Below, piece by piece: positions 41,201 to 51,237 of a stretch of 64,000 bases of DNA. Position 1 is the stretch's first letter, and each line of letters begins with the position of its first letter. Both the position numbers and the translations under genes were made by a program. Source of the stretch: Paulinella micropora (Eukaryota > Cercozoa > Imbricatea > Euglyphida > Paulinellidae); assembly GCA_019918135.1 (NCBI GenBank), contig WBZZ01006425.1, positions 48,501-112,500 on the forward strand, written 5' to 3'. The notes under the pieces are model-generated. The model had not been told where the DNA came from. It saw nothing but the letters and a program-made list of their open reading frames with translations, and searched no databases.

Positions 41201-42598
41201 TCGGGGGGTGGCCGCGTTACCGCCCAGCTGCGCGTCCCCGAGGCGGGCTCCGTCCTGGCGCAGCCAGGCACCACCGGCACCACCGGCGGCAGCGCCAACG
41301 GCACCGGCACCGGGGCCGGGACCGGCACCTCCGTGCGCCAGGAATGCCCTACCGACGTGCAAGTCCTGCTGCCTGGCACCCGCGACCTGACACTGCAGTA
41401 CTTACTCCCGCCTGCTCTCGTCGGGCGGACCTGGCGGCTAGAACTCACGCCCGCGCCTTGGCCCAACGGCACGACGCCCGCGTCCGTTTGGCTAACGCTC
41501 ACGCCTACCGGACTGACCAAGAACCTCTGGCGGCCCGCCACTGCCGCCGCCGTCGTCTTGCTGCCGGCCGCCATCCGCCTGTACCCCGCCGAGAGCAACA
41601 CGCTCTGCTTCGTCTGGAATGCGCTCGGCGCCACCAGCGCCGCCCCACTCCAAGAACAGACCGTCCTGGACGCAGTGTACAGCGATCAGCAGGGGCTACT
41701 ACTAGCGCAGGTCGCGGCCACCACCGCGGAGGCCCTGCGTCTGCACGAGGAATGGCTCCAGACCGTCGAGGCCGCAGTCGCTAAGTATGCCAAATGGATC
41801 ACGCGCAGCACAGTCACCGGCGAATGGGTCCTTAACGCGACTACGGCAGAGGGTAACAACCGGACCGACAATACGAGCTCCCTCAAGCCGCGGCGCCGCC
41901 TTCTCCTCCTCCCCGGCAACGACGTACAGCTTAGCTCCCCACCTCTCAGCGATCCAGCACAAGCCAGCGTGGCACTCGACAGCTTCGTCGACACCGTGCA
42001 CGCAACCGCTGTTTCAACGCCCACCGGCGGACAAGACCCCACCGTCGAACAGTTAAAGGCCGGATTACAAGATCTTGACTCTAGAATCAAGAGCTACACA
42101 GCGGAGGTCCAAGCTTCAATCCAAAACGTACAGCAACGCCTAGACGCACCCGAACTGCAAGAAATCCAAAACGGCACCGATAAGAAACTCCAGTCTATCC
42201 GGGAGATCATGCTCTCACAAAGCCAGACTTCCCTGCAATGCTTTGCAAACTTCACCCTGTCGGCCCCGGATGCCATGAACGACACAGAAATAAATGCAAC
42301 TACTGCCCAGATCAGTAGATGCACAGACTATCTCCAAGGAAAGTTCGCTTCCAACAAGGCAGCCAAAATTGGCCTTGTCGTCACCCTCGTGTTCTACCTC
42401 GTGTTACACCTGCTGATCGCACTCTGGTGGGTCGGCTGTTTCAATGCCGACCCACCAGAGTGTTGTAAATGTTGTAACAAGAAGACAGCACACCCTAGTA
42501 CACCGCAAAAAGTTCTACTTACTGCCAAGAAAGCTTCTTCTAGATCGAGTTTTAGGGCCTCGTTCTCTAGCAAAGAGCAAAAACGGGTTAGGTCTTAG
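38261..42598 (+). CDS. Large type I membrane glycoprotein, candidate envelope protein
   Basis: A single uninterrupted ORF of 1445 residues. The ATG at 38261 gives a signal peptide (MWAYELLIAACMIARC). The ectodomain is long and Cys-rich with many N-glycosylation sites, poly-Gln (40780-40802) and a Gly/Thr-rich hinge (41270-41330). About 320 residues in, an Ala/Gly-rich hydrophobic segment (ALAASLAIMGGTALAMPVIG and following) is long enough for a buried or fusion-type helix. Near the C-terminus a membrane helix (IGLVVTLVFYLVLHLLIALWW) is followed by a Cys-rich motif (CCKCCNKK) and a basic Ser-rich tail, typical of a palmitoylated cytoplasmic end. It is the best-preserved long gene in the window. 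No known fusion-protein family is recognised; an entry role is inference. Confidence 0.75.
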   Translation: MWAYELLIAACMIARCAVEVRAATLRSVVTDSVQRNDEYGLSEAVTEHLLTLDFELCQRPFAHAPDEIRLLLNLTGGRRVPVKISCNGVFHETLLRPLEYLPLQLKLHEHISCEGDVVNQALVTGGDQVGSLYGKTAGADATLSQALGELLAHDWNSPGSSGGGMPRRVLLQQTVPSPQEAMPQGSPGLSPAAPLCGGVPADCASMQHYHPQVLWDYQKSYMEANVYDYGETLIRGAKLAKLFLHELNYSRRCLAPLLCSLGDGGRGGFVGLAVHQRRALEMHQTQARIRLATAYRTSFIPAEKPGDSERTQKLETALAASLAIMGGTALAMPVIGNAFAIGAGFSAMVTGIWLGIQKKQDGKQTVEPDDEQTDNMWDEFLQNDKSRQLVGWTPVDGRQACAAAQSQYWEQLVLARQVPSYVLDINRVVFGGDANAPQPAPLDPGPLRSVLTATAMYAWLQKARLAPQYEYDDNTGSARGVDLVTAKHQLPPARRGYPLQWQWDTPCRPLAQSQPYEARKESEACRGTRESSQPGPNALYPRVFASDNRCKFTPGSDNARDTQEAFSCIPARVFLRPGASHRWNSSACEGRSERELYCGLAADNAESAKLAAECSGGSAADLRADLLDSLWLLLDEDGGGFIEPQYTQEKELDQFRRYFCTDGKLAASQFWFRSAGDPGSPGWLQGAECPCAESTNEGLRGCPVNPWERLDPRPGPDHGLLRTHGQVQACVRNRGHSYCTPLLDFGSMHAELRQAPAAMEDRCNTSFMNALGDVAKASAANLKALMLYTEGQIKSLEALGFNCSEARRLCQQAPDGGNEYFRWVALVQHCYGAATATAEQQQQQQQQGGGEVQAVEGATCRHPDSTTPTRLPPFNRGFLSKESYDIGIGGTVIEPGYRTRSGIDYETRCKPNYAVSESTETLRLTVAKAALDVSANAAALENFVSEVMGSGSDGIVAIQPAANGAELLANASLHVRWRAASGGGRVTAQLRVPEAGSVLAQPGTTGTTGGSANGTGTGAGTGTSVRQECPTDVQVLLPGTRDLTLQYLLPPALVGRTWRLELTPAPWPNGTTPASVWLTLTPTGLTKNLWRPATAAAVVLLPAAIRLYPAESNTLCFVWNALGATSAAPLQEQTVLDAVYSDQQGLLLAQVAATTAEALRLHEEWLQTVEAAVAKYAKWITRSTVTGEWVLNATTAEGNNRTDNTSSLKPRRRLLLLPGNDVQLSSPPLSDPAQASVALDSFVDTVHATAVSTPTGGQDPTVEQLKAGLQDLDSRIKSYTAEVQASIQNVQQRLDAPELQEIQNGTDKKLQSIREIMLSQSQTSLQCFANFTLSAPDAMNDTEINATTAQISRCTDYLQGKFASNKAAKIGLVVTLVFYLVLHLLIALWWVGCFNADPPECCKCCNKKTAHPSTPQKVLLTAKKASSRSSFRASFSSKEQKRVRS

Positions 42599-42690
42599 TT
42601 CTTTGGTAAGGGTACTTGAATTAAATCAAAAAGGAAAAAACTTTAATAAAAGCCCTTGACGCTATAACGACCCGGAAACACTTTTCTTTG

Positions 42691-44085
42691 TCAGCCCACG
42701 GGTACGGTGTTGCTCAGGCTGGGGCTGGGCTCTAGTATTGTCCTAAGCACGAGTTTCGTAAATTCCGTCACCAGAGAGCAAAGCCGAGCGTGGCGCAGTG
42801 TTCTTATGTCGCCAGGCCCGGCGAGCCGTGAGATTGTTTTCACCAGCTTGGCAGGCAGAGCCTCGTCGGAATTTGCCAGCACAAGCTTGCTGGGGTCGGT
42901 TTCCACCTGTTTGACCAGCAACCCCGCGTGCAGCAAGGCCGTGGTGGAGGAGTCGCCGTCGGAGGGCCAGACAAGGCCGCACCTCGTCAAGTAGGCAAAG
43001 GAGTAGAAGAAAGGCCCCTTCTGATTTCGTAAAATCAAGTCTGCTTCTAGACTGGCGCTCCAATTTCTGACCGCTTCCGGGGCCCCCAGCACCGTCTCGC
43101 GGAAGGGGGCGGCGATCTCTGCCCCGCTCAGAGTAGGGAATATGGCGTGCAGAGGCTTTCCGTAATTAAAGCAGGCCCACGTCTGGCACCAGGCAGTAAA
43201 TTGATTTAGAAAGTCCACCACGACGCCCACCGCGGGACCTCGGCGCGCATTGTCGTCGCCGCGAGCCCCGGTTTGGGCACTTGCTGCCCGCGGGTCCGGA
43301 ACGTCCACTAGTTCCAGCAAAACCATGTTGCTGTTATCGAAATCAATGCGGTGGCAGCCTTTGCCATCCCACAAAAGGTTCTGGAGGCCCCAGTCGCTCA
43401 AAATGCAATTTATGCTGCGCAGAGACGCGGCCACTTGGTGCTGGGCCTGCCGCAGTGCCTGCACCAGGCCAGGCTTTGTCTCGAGTTCTTGCAGTCGGAG
43501 CTTGTCACGAGTCAGCGGCACGCCCATGTCCGGCATGCAGAGCCAGTAGCTTCCGCCAGCCCGAGAGCTGCTTTCGGACCAAAGCAACCCGAGGACGGGC
43601 GGCACCACGCCGTTCGTTAGCTTGTACAGGCGGGCCTGCATAGCAGCCTCGACGACTACATTGTTGGCTCCGTCATCGGCCAGTACTTCCTTGCACACCA
43701 GCCCCTGGCCTACACGCAGAACCCTGCGTGCTTCTGACTGCAAAACGACTGCATCTTCCCACGCGCTGGGTGGGACTTCTTTTATGAACACGCTGTCGGG
43801 CAGGGTCCTAACAATTTCGATGCGCAGCTGCGACAGCTCTGTGTGCAGGTACTGGTTGCCTACTACTGGCAAACGTGCGACAAAGCCGCTGGGGCTGACA
43901 CTGACATCCTGTTCGCTAGCACCTTTTTCTCGTAGGGCTGTGAACTCTGCATGGCCCGTGTGATGCTGGTTCCCGAACAAGGCTTTTTCTACATCAGGCC
44001 CCCACCTCGGGCAGGGGCTAGCTGACCCAGGCGCCTGGGTCGGCGTCCCTGCCCGAGGCTTGGTCTTCCGACGCTTACCCTGCAT
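42691..44085 (-). CDS. Protein-kinase-like protein with divergent catalytic motifs
   Basis: ATG at 44085 gives 464 residues with a basic start (MQGKRRKTKPRAG). Kinase landmarks can be traced: a candidate ATP-binding Lys (LVCKEVL, K132), a helix-C Glu region (VEAAMQARLYKL), a hinge-like YWLCMPDMG, a catalytic-loop counterpart ILSDWGLQNLLW with D231 and N236 in the correct D-x4-N spacing, and IDFDNS (D248) in place of DFG. The HRD His/Arg are replaced by Leu/Ser. The protein may be an atypical active kinase or a pseudokinase. Large DNA viruses commonly pack kinases in the virion. The C-terminal 150 residues are not assigned. AATAAA (42645) lies just downstream on the other strand, serving the glycoprotein gene. 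Confidence 0.6.
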   Translation of the reverse strand: MQGKRRKTKPRAGTPTQAPGSASPCPRWGPDVEKALFGNQHHTGHAEFTALREKGASEQDVSVSPSGFVARLPVVGNQYLHTELSQLRIEIVRTLPDSVFIKEVPPSAWEDAVVLQSEARRVLRVGQGLVCKEVLADDGANNVVVEAAMQARLYKLTNGVVPPVLGLLWSESSSRAGGSYWLCMPDMGVPLTRDKLRLQELETKPGLVQALRQAQHQVAASLRSINCILSDWGLQNLLWDGKGCHRIDFDNSNMVLLELVDVPDPRAASAQTGARGDDNARRGPAVGVVVDFLNQFTAWCQTWACFNYGKPLHAIFPTLSGAEIAAPFRETVLGAPEAVRNWSASLEADLILRNQKGPFFYSFAYLTRCGLVWPSDGDSSTTALLHAGLLVKQVETDPSKLVLANSDEALPAKLVKTISRLAGPGDIRTLRHARLCSLVTEFTKLVLRTILEPSPSLSNTVPVG

Positions 44086-44262
44086 TTTTTTCTTGCGGTA
44101 AAAGAAGGAAAAACAAAGGGGGGGGGGGCACGGGGGGGGGATGGCTATGACTCCGTCCCCTGCGCGGCACCCCCCCCCCCCTCTCTCTCTCCACACGTCG
44201 TCACTTCTTTTGTTGCCCGTTCCTCCTGCCGCGCCTTGCAAGCGCGGGGACCCCCCCGGTAA

Positions 44263-47200
44263 ATGGCTAGACTGTACATTTGTTGCGGAGTGGAAGAGAA
44301 GCAATGGACAGTGGCGGAGTCGGAACGCGAACTTGCTCGGGTGCGGACAGAGTGGGCCTCCCTGGGATTAACTATTGAGCGGCAACGGCAGTATGTGCTT
44401 GGATCGCGGCGTCACGCCTTGTGCAACAGCCAAGAGGTGGTAGTCCTGGTGTTTTCTTCTTCTTCTTCTTCTTCTTCTTCTTTTTCTTCTTCTTCTTCTA
44501 GCGGCTGCTTTAGGCGCAGAGTGACGGTAGCAGGCCCCGAGCTGGAGCCGGTGGAGTCGGCGCGCTGGTTAAGAATGGCAGTAGAGGAGGCGGGGGTGTG
44601 CACGCGCAACCGCCTAGTGCAGCTGCCGGCGCTGGCAGGTAGTCTGCTCGGCCTAGGTAGCTTTTATTCTCCGCAGGAGAAGCGTTGGAGCAGCGGTCAC
44701 CACGAGCTAGCGTGCGCGCTCGTGGCGCTCTGCCACTGTGCCCCGCTCTGGCGCCGGGGGCTCGACAACGTGTCGGTGGCTCTGTTGTTGTTGGCCAGCA
44801 GCGAGAGTTGCCAAGACGAGGTTTGCGGCTGTGCGGGCCCCTTGCTGGACACCGCCCACTTGGAGAAGCTTGTTTGGCAACTGGTGGCAGACCTGTGCCG
44901 CGCTGGCGCTGCAGCCGCGCACCCGCCCGTCGTGGTCGTCGTCGGAGCGGCGGAGGTCACTGATTACCTCGGCAGGCTGCTGGATATGGTGCTGCACCGG
45001 CTAGCGCAGGTGCGGGATCACTTTGCGCGGCTGCAGCGCGCAAGGGCTGCTTGGGTGCCTCTGTGGCTGCACTGGCACAGCAGAGCTTCTCTGTCCTGCG
45101 CTGGGCTTCCCCCCCCCAAACCCCCCGCGCAGGTCCGCCGGGGCTAGTCCTGGCCTGGGAAATGTGCGCCGAGCTGACGCGGCAGTCGGGTCTGCCTTGG
45201 ACAGAGGAGGCAGAAGCTCGTCCGTCGCCGTTGGATGTTTGCCTGTCCTGGCTGTCGAGCCCTCCGGAAAAGGCAGATAGCCAGGGGGAGACGACGGAGG
45301 TCAGCGGCACAGCTGCGGCTGCTTCTGCTGCTGCCCGCGCGGCCCCCGTCGTCCCCTCCTGGACGACGACGGGGCGGGTCCCCCTGTCCCCAGCCTGTGC
45401 TTGGTGGGCGGACTCTGCGCGTGCCCGGGCGCTGCTCAGTGCGGGCTCTGTGCCGGCGGGGCCGGCACAGACGAACTGGTGCACCCGTCATTGGTTTAGT
45501 TTCGGTCTGGCAGAACACGCCGTTTGGTCGCAGCCCGCACTGATTCCAGGGGCGGCGGGGCTGGGGGGCGCCCAGGCCGGTAGCGACGACGATGATGATG
45601 ATGACGACGACGGATTCGGGCAGGACGAGCGCTGGTTCCGAGCCTACACCGACTGGTTCGCGGCCGGGGCTGCTAGCGCGCAGACGTCAGACGTCGACAA
45701 GTGCTACCAACTCGCCTTAGCCGTGCTTCTCTGTTCCGGCAGTTGCTGCCGGGTGCGGCCCGAGGCTTTGCCTTGTGAGGCGGTTTGGGGGGCAGCCTTG
45801 GTGCAGGCGGGCCTGGTGCGACGGGGGGCAGGCGGGAGGGGTGCTTACCAAATCCCCTGCGGCAGCCCCGCGCACAACGACGACAACAGCGACGACAACC
45901 GCGCCCGCCCGCCCACGGCACCGGCCCGTTTTTGGCTCCGCCTGGCCGGCGCGCTAGAGCACAGCCAGAACAGCCCCACGGCGAACGATGCGACGACGAC
46001 GACGACGACGACGACGGCGCCGGCGGTGACGGCGGACCTGTCTGGGCTGATTAGAGCGCTGAGTAAGGACGAGAGCATCAAGCTGCGAACCTGGTTGTAC
46101 GAAGCCTGCTCGCGGGGCGGGGCGGCGGCGACGGCGACGAGCGGGGGGCTTACGCCCCCGACGGGAGACTCGGGGGGGGGGGGGGGGGGTGCTATCTGCC
46201 TGACACTCTTGTATCTGCGCGTCGGGCTGGCGGCCAGGCAGGGGCCCGGCGTGAGGGGGGGCTGCTGCTGGCGGCTGTCTAGGCACGGTGACCTGCTAAA
46301 GCTTTCCCCCCGGGCAGGCGCGTGTTGGGACGCGCTGTGCGCACGCGCTCGGCAGCTGCTGCGGGCGCTGGGTACCGGCGACCTGACGACGACGGCGACG
46401 GCGGCGGCGGCGGGGGCCGAAGCAGAAGAAGCGGGGGTCGGGCGCTTGCTGTGCGCCCAAGCAGAGCGCCTGTACCGACTGCAGGCGGAACGGCTTGACC
46501 ATCCGCCGAGCGACCTCAGCTTGGCGAGCTGTTTTCCGGGCTGGCCCCTGCCTCGCACTTGCCCGGAGCTCTCGCCGGGGGGCGAGGGGGGGGGCTGGCT
46601 GTGCGCCTGGCAAGCGGAGCTCGAGGCTGCGCGCGGGCCGGTGGATGGCCGGTGCATAACTTGGCGGATGGCTGGCAGGGCGGGGCGGCGCGCGCTCTGG
46701 CACAGCCTGTGGCAACTGCAGGCCATCGATCTAGAGTCTTGTACGCTGGTGCTAGCGCCAGCCGAGTGGCGGGCCTGGCTAGCCCGGGCCCACCCGTGCT
46801 TTACGCACGCGGGGGTACTGGCCCCGCCCCGCCCGGGAGAGTCCACGCGTTGGCACCGCGCGCTGGTGGTGCTGGACGTGCCGCGCAAGACCTTGTGGGC
46901 CTGGCAGGCCGGGCCGAACACGCCCGTGCACTGCAGCCGCCGGCTTGGTGACGCCGAGGCGCAGCGGCTGCTGAAGCAGTCCTCTGCCCTGGTGCTGGCG
47001 GGAGCGACGGGTGGGTTGGGTTCGCTGCCGGTGAGTACGCGGCAGCTGCTTTCCATGCTCAATTTCTCTCACGTGTTTGTAGGGAAGCGGGCGCGGCAAT
47101 CGCTGGCCTCCATCGGCCAAGCTATGCCCGGCGCCTGGTCTGTGCCGCGCCACTTGGTCAGCTCTTGGAAAGCGCCCCCCGCCGCCGCCTCCGCCGGCGG

Positions 47201-48512
47201 GGGACTGGCCCGCGACCTGCCCCGCCTTGCCCCCGGGCAGCGCTGGAAGCCCTTACAAGTGGGCTATCGCTTGATGGCAGGCGGCACCCCGCCCCTGCTG
47301 CTGGCCAGATTCCACGAGCTGCAGGCCCTGCTGGGCAACCAGCAGCAGGGCCTGAGCCTGGAAGATGCGGAACCGAACCTGGAGCCGGCGGTTCGGGATG
47401 TCTGGCGCAACAGGTTCTGGCAGCGCCCCCGTACCCCGCGATCTTTCGGGCGTCTGAGCCTGGCGGAACGTGCAGCAGTCCGCAAGGGCTGGCTGATTGC
47501 GGAGCACAGCGACTGGGCAGGCCTGCGTGCACTGCTGCTGCAGCGACAGCCCGCCAAGCCCGCTAAACTCTCTAGCCAGATCTGGAACCGCCTAGTGGTA
47601 GAAGATACCTGCCAATCCTCTCAGGCGCTAGCAGAGCTCTGGGACCTATGCCAGCAGCCCCGAAACTTTGTCCGCTACCCGCTGGGCGTGCGATCTACCT
47701 TGCCTGGCATCTTGTTTGGCCGGCGGCTGCGTTGGAAGCGGACGCACTTGTTCTTTTCTATCTGCCTCCAAGAGCTCGGCCGGCTCGCAAACATCCGCGG
47801 GGAGCTCCGCATGGCCGCCAGGACCGCCGTCCTGCTGGTCAGGCGGCTAGATTCACCACTCGCCGATTGGCCACCACCGACCCACCAACACTCTGCGTCG
47901 TCGTCGTCGTCCTCGACCAAGTGTCGCTTGTTGGTCTGCGACATAGCCTGCGGCCCCTCGCCGCCAGCACGGGTACAGTGGTGGCCACGCGAGCCCTTGG
48001 CGGGGGAGCTTGCGCGCTACCTCTTGTTACACCTAATCCTGGCCGCGCCCCTGCAGCCAGGCTGCCCAGAGCTACGCACGGCATGGTGCGCTGCTCCCCC
48101 GGCCCTGCGACAGGGAATCCTTGAGACAGAGGCAGGTCAACACGAGCAGCTCCAGATCTGGCATCAGCGAGACCAACCTCTTCTTCCACCCTCCTCCTCC
48201 TCCTCTGCGTCCTCTCGACCGGCCAAAAGAAAGAGGTCCGCATGCCCTCCCCCCCTCCCCCCCCCCTCCCCCCCCCCTCCCCACACACTCTCTCCACATG
48301 TACCTTCTCGCGCTTCTTCACCCCCCTATCTTTCCCTCCCTCCTGTCTCTGTAAATCAGGCTGATACGGCAGTGAGTAATGCAACATCAACAACAACAAC
48401 CGCACTTACTCCCAGAGCAAGCGGAAGGCCAGCCGTGGCTACTTCCACGCGACTGGTGCATAGATCAGGGCGCGGGCGGGCAGCTGCTGCTCCAGCTAGA
48501 GCAGAGCTCTAG
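44263..48512 (+). CDS. Very large unknown protein, frame change at a C8 run
   Basis: ATG at 44263 opens a frame to 45147 and a second frame is open from about 45050 to 48512. Protein-like sequence changes from the first to the second frame at the C8 run 45112-45119, so the two halves probably form one protein of about 1400 residues. It has low-complexity runs: poly-Ser from (TTC)n at 44455-44500, poly-Asp at 45590-45612, poly-Thr at 45990-46015. Otherwise it is Trp-, Leu- and Ala-rich and soluble in character. Near the end there is a nuclear-localisation-like RPAKRKRS, then a Pro/Ser tail. No motif of helicases, polymerases or capsid proteins is visible. A large tegument-like or replication-associated protein would be consistent but unproven. 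Confidence 0.5.
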
Positions 48513-49062
48513 CTTAGGTGAAGAAGATGCCAGGAGAGAAGGAGGAAGAGACTGCGCTCTCGTCTGGCTAGTGCTTTTCAATCTGTCCGTCCGTGAGTGC
48601 AGGCAACACGAAGTGGCCTCGCTACTGGAATCTCTGCGCACGCCCTTCCCGCGCGCGACCCCTGCACAGGCACGGAGTCTCACCTCGGCGTCGTCCGCCT
48701 CCGTATTAAGCCAGCACCTACGAGAGGCAGGCCAAGAATTCCTAGCCCAGCAAAGCAGCGGACCCGGCGGTGCGGGCGCTGGGTACTATGAACTACATCC
48801 AGAACCGCGTGCTATGTCACGCGACAACCCCTCAGTAATTGTAGGCGACGTGCGGTTTCGGCGCCGCTCTGTCCCTATGTCTAGCCGGTCCCTCCGGGAA
48901 TGCCTGCTGCTAGAAAAGGAATGGGCACTCGTGCTAATAACACAGCCTATGCAACTGCCGGTGCGCGGCGCCGTTCAGGCCTTGCTGGCTGCTAGAGCCC
49001 AAGACGAAGAAGGTGCTGGGCGTGCCGCCTATCCAGAACTAGCTCTAGCCTGCGACTCTTGA
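48379..49062 (+). CDS. Unknown 227-residue protein overlapping the previous ORF
   Basis: ATG at 48379 (MQHQQQQPHLLPEQ) overlaps the 3' end of the previous ORF in another frame. The overlap region before it is a C/T tract ending in CCCTCCTGTCTCTGTAAATCAG, which looks like a 3' splice site, so this ORF could be a downstream exon of the large gene or a separate gene. The sequence is mixed alpha/beta in character with basic RFRRRSVPMSSRSLREC. It ends at 49062, directly before TTTTTTTTATTAAAGC, the AT-rich border box. No family recognised. Confidence 0.5.
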   Translation: MQHQQQQPHLLPEQAEGQPWLLPRDWCIDQGAGGQLLLQLEQSSSLGEEDARREGGRDCALVWLVLFNLSVRECRQHEVASLLESLRTPFPRATPAQARSLTSASSASVLSQHLREAGQEFLAQQSSGPGGAGAGYYELHPEPRAMSRDNPSVIVGDVRFRRRSVPMSSRSLRECLLLEKEWALVLITQPMQLPVRGAVQALLAARAQDEEGAGRAAYPELALACDS

Positions 49063-49153
49063 TTTTTTTTATTAAAGCAACTTTTTTTTACTCTCTTTTT
49101 TTGTTTTGTACAAAGACATGGAGAGCGACCTCGACCTCTTGCTAACATCACGC

Positions 49154-50942
49154 TTAAACCAAGCGAATATATGGCGACGACGGCGCACTAGCTGCGAGGC
49201 CGCGCCCCGTCGGCTTGCCACCCGTAGTAGATCCCCCGGCAGTTGTAGCCTCGTCTTCGTCTTCGTCTTCGTCTTCGTCTTCGTCATCCTCCTCCTCGCC
49301 TAGCTCTTTTTCACCCTCGCCCGACTCTGCCTTTCCCTCCGAAATCGCAGCAAGCTTAGAAATGTTGGTAAAATACTGTTCAAAATATCGGTCGTCAATA
49401 GTAAGCCTTTCCGCGGGCCCGCCCACGCCGATTTTGTCATATCTCTCCCATTTGTATTTGTTCTGACGCGACCACTCGGTCATAAAATTGTCAACTAGCT
49501 GCGCATACTTGCCGCTCATAAGCCCGTAGCGGTATTGCTGTTTTGCGGTCAGATGCAGCTGAAACCACAGCACTTCCCCCTCGTCCCACTTGGTTAATAG
49601 TCTGTGTACCACGGCGGTTCAGAGATTATTCGTAATTGCTCAAACTCGACGGCGAGTGCGCGCAGGATCATCGCCATGATGCGCTTGTAATCGAATGCAT
49701 GGGGTAGGCCTTTAGTTTCCATGTCATCGCGCAGATCGAGAAGTCTGGAAAAGTACTTCTCAGCGTTCCAGAAGGGCTCGCGACATATTTTGGGCAGGGA
49801 GAGCTCTCCGGGCTCTCCCGCAAGTGCCGCTTGGAGGCTTTCAAAGGTCCAATAGTCGAACTTCTGGTTGTCCGGGGGCTGTATCACTCGCGGATAAGGA
49901 TCCCAGCCGTGGCCGCCCTTGGGGGTCTTCTTCTTCGTCGGAATTTCAGATTCAGATTCAGAATCGGGATCGGAAAGTGGTAGGGCTGGCACATCTTCAT
50001 CTTCTTCATCTTCTTCTTCTTTTTCTTCAGCGACTTTTTTTTTTGCACTAGCTTTTTTTCTTCCAGCGGCAGCTTTTTTTCTTACAGCTGCAGCTTCTTT
50101 TTCTTTTTCTTCCTCTTCTTTTTCTTTTTCTTTTTCTTCTTCTTCTTTTTCTTCGTCGTCTTGGTCGTCTTGGTCGTCTTGGTCGTCTTGGTCGTCTTGG
50201 TCGTCTTGGTCGTCTTGGTCGTCTTGGTCGTCTTGGTCGTCTTGGTCGTCTTCGTCGTCTTCGTCGTCTTGGTCGTCTTGGTCGTCTGGTCGTCTTCGTC
50301 GTCTTCGTCGTCTTCTTCGGCTGCAGCATCTCCCTTGTCTGCAGCTTCCGTGCGAACAAGAGGTGGAGGACGCCCAGCAGGCTCGGGCTCAGGCGCGGCC
50401 CCGTCCGTGTCTACCGCTGGCAGCGCCGCATCGAGGGCAATCAGGAACTCTGCTGATTCCTTGCCTATCTTGTCACGAGTCTCCTCGTCCAGTTCCAGAT
50501 CGTTAGTGATATTGACGAGATTTCCACGCACATTACGTACAAGCTCCTCCTGTAATTGCCTTCTTTCTGCGCCCCCAAAAATCGTGTGATCGGATGGCCA
50601 ACGCAACAGAATGAGGTCCTCTAGCGCTTCGCACAAGCTCTTGCTCGGTTCATTTGCCTTCCAAGTTTCGAATTGGTCTGGGCTAAGAAGAGCACGGAGG
50701 ATTTCACTTCTCTTCACTTCGTCCCCGGAAGGATCATTTTCCAGCTCGATGTAGAAAGTATTATATGCCCCAGTACGTTTGGGTTTATTTCTAGTGGTGC
50801 TACGGAAATCCGTGAGGGCAGCCCCGATTGGCGCCAAGTTGTTACTCTTAAGGCCAACATCCAAACAAAAGATCCTGACCAATTTTGCCCACGCAATTAT
50901 TGTGTTCGTGAGGGGGTTTATACCCCCTGCGTTGTCTGTCAT
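49154..50942 (-). CDS. Acidic DDQ-repeat protein, broken twice
   Basis: ATG at 50942 (MTDNAGGINPLTNTI) opens an N-terminal domain of about 210 residues. A 9-base repeat (50155-50290) follows whose natural reading is DDQ, then poly-Lys/Glu, then a second domain (VIQPPDNQKFDYWTFESL) and a third part ending at 49154. One A is missing in one repeat near 50288, which throws the ORF into a TTK frame and an early stop; the DDQ frame itself joins the flanking domains. A second change of frame lies near 49610, where PPWYTDY ends and TKWDEGEVLWFQLHL continues. The structure is two globular parts joined by a long charged disordered linker. No family recognised. Confidence 0.5.
50155..50290 (-). repeat. 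9-bp coding tandem repeat (GTCGTCTTG)n
   Basis: About 15 units, with one unit one base short (TCGTCTGG near 50286). Encodes DDQ in the frame shared by the two flanking domains. Confidence 0.85.
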
Positions 50943-51237
50943 TGCTGACCTTTTCCCCTCTCCTTTATTTTCTTCAGAGTGAGAGAAAGAGAATGAAGGG
51001 GGAGAAGGAAGGGGGGAGGGAGGAGGGCAAAGGCAGAAGAAGGGGGGAGGGGGAGGAGGGCGGGGCGGGGCGAGCGCCCCAAACTTTACGTCCCCCCCCC
51101 CCCCTTCCATTTCCTTCCCCCCCCTGACTATTCTTTGTGGGATTCTTTTTGTGTTTTTGTTTTTGTGTGTTTGTTGTTCATTAATAGCCCCCCCCCTCCC
51201 TTTTCTGGGCAGGGCCAGGGCAAGGGGGGCGTGGCAA
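50943..51237. other. Divergent spacer with likely 5'-UTR intron end
   Basis: Purine-rich (50985-51060), then C12 and T-rich sequence. CCCTCCCTTTTCTGGGCAG (51196-51214) directly before the next ORF looks like a 3' splice site. Confidence 0.4.

Noticed and set aside
45845-47062. 405-codon minus-strand ORF opposite the large unknown gene
   Set aside because: Arg/Ser/Pro-rich composition typical of an antisense shadow in GC-rich DNA.
44263-48512. Large ORF as RNA polymerase largest subunit or DNA polymerase
   Set aside because: No NADFDGD, YGDTDS or related catalytic motif could be found in any frame.
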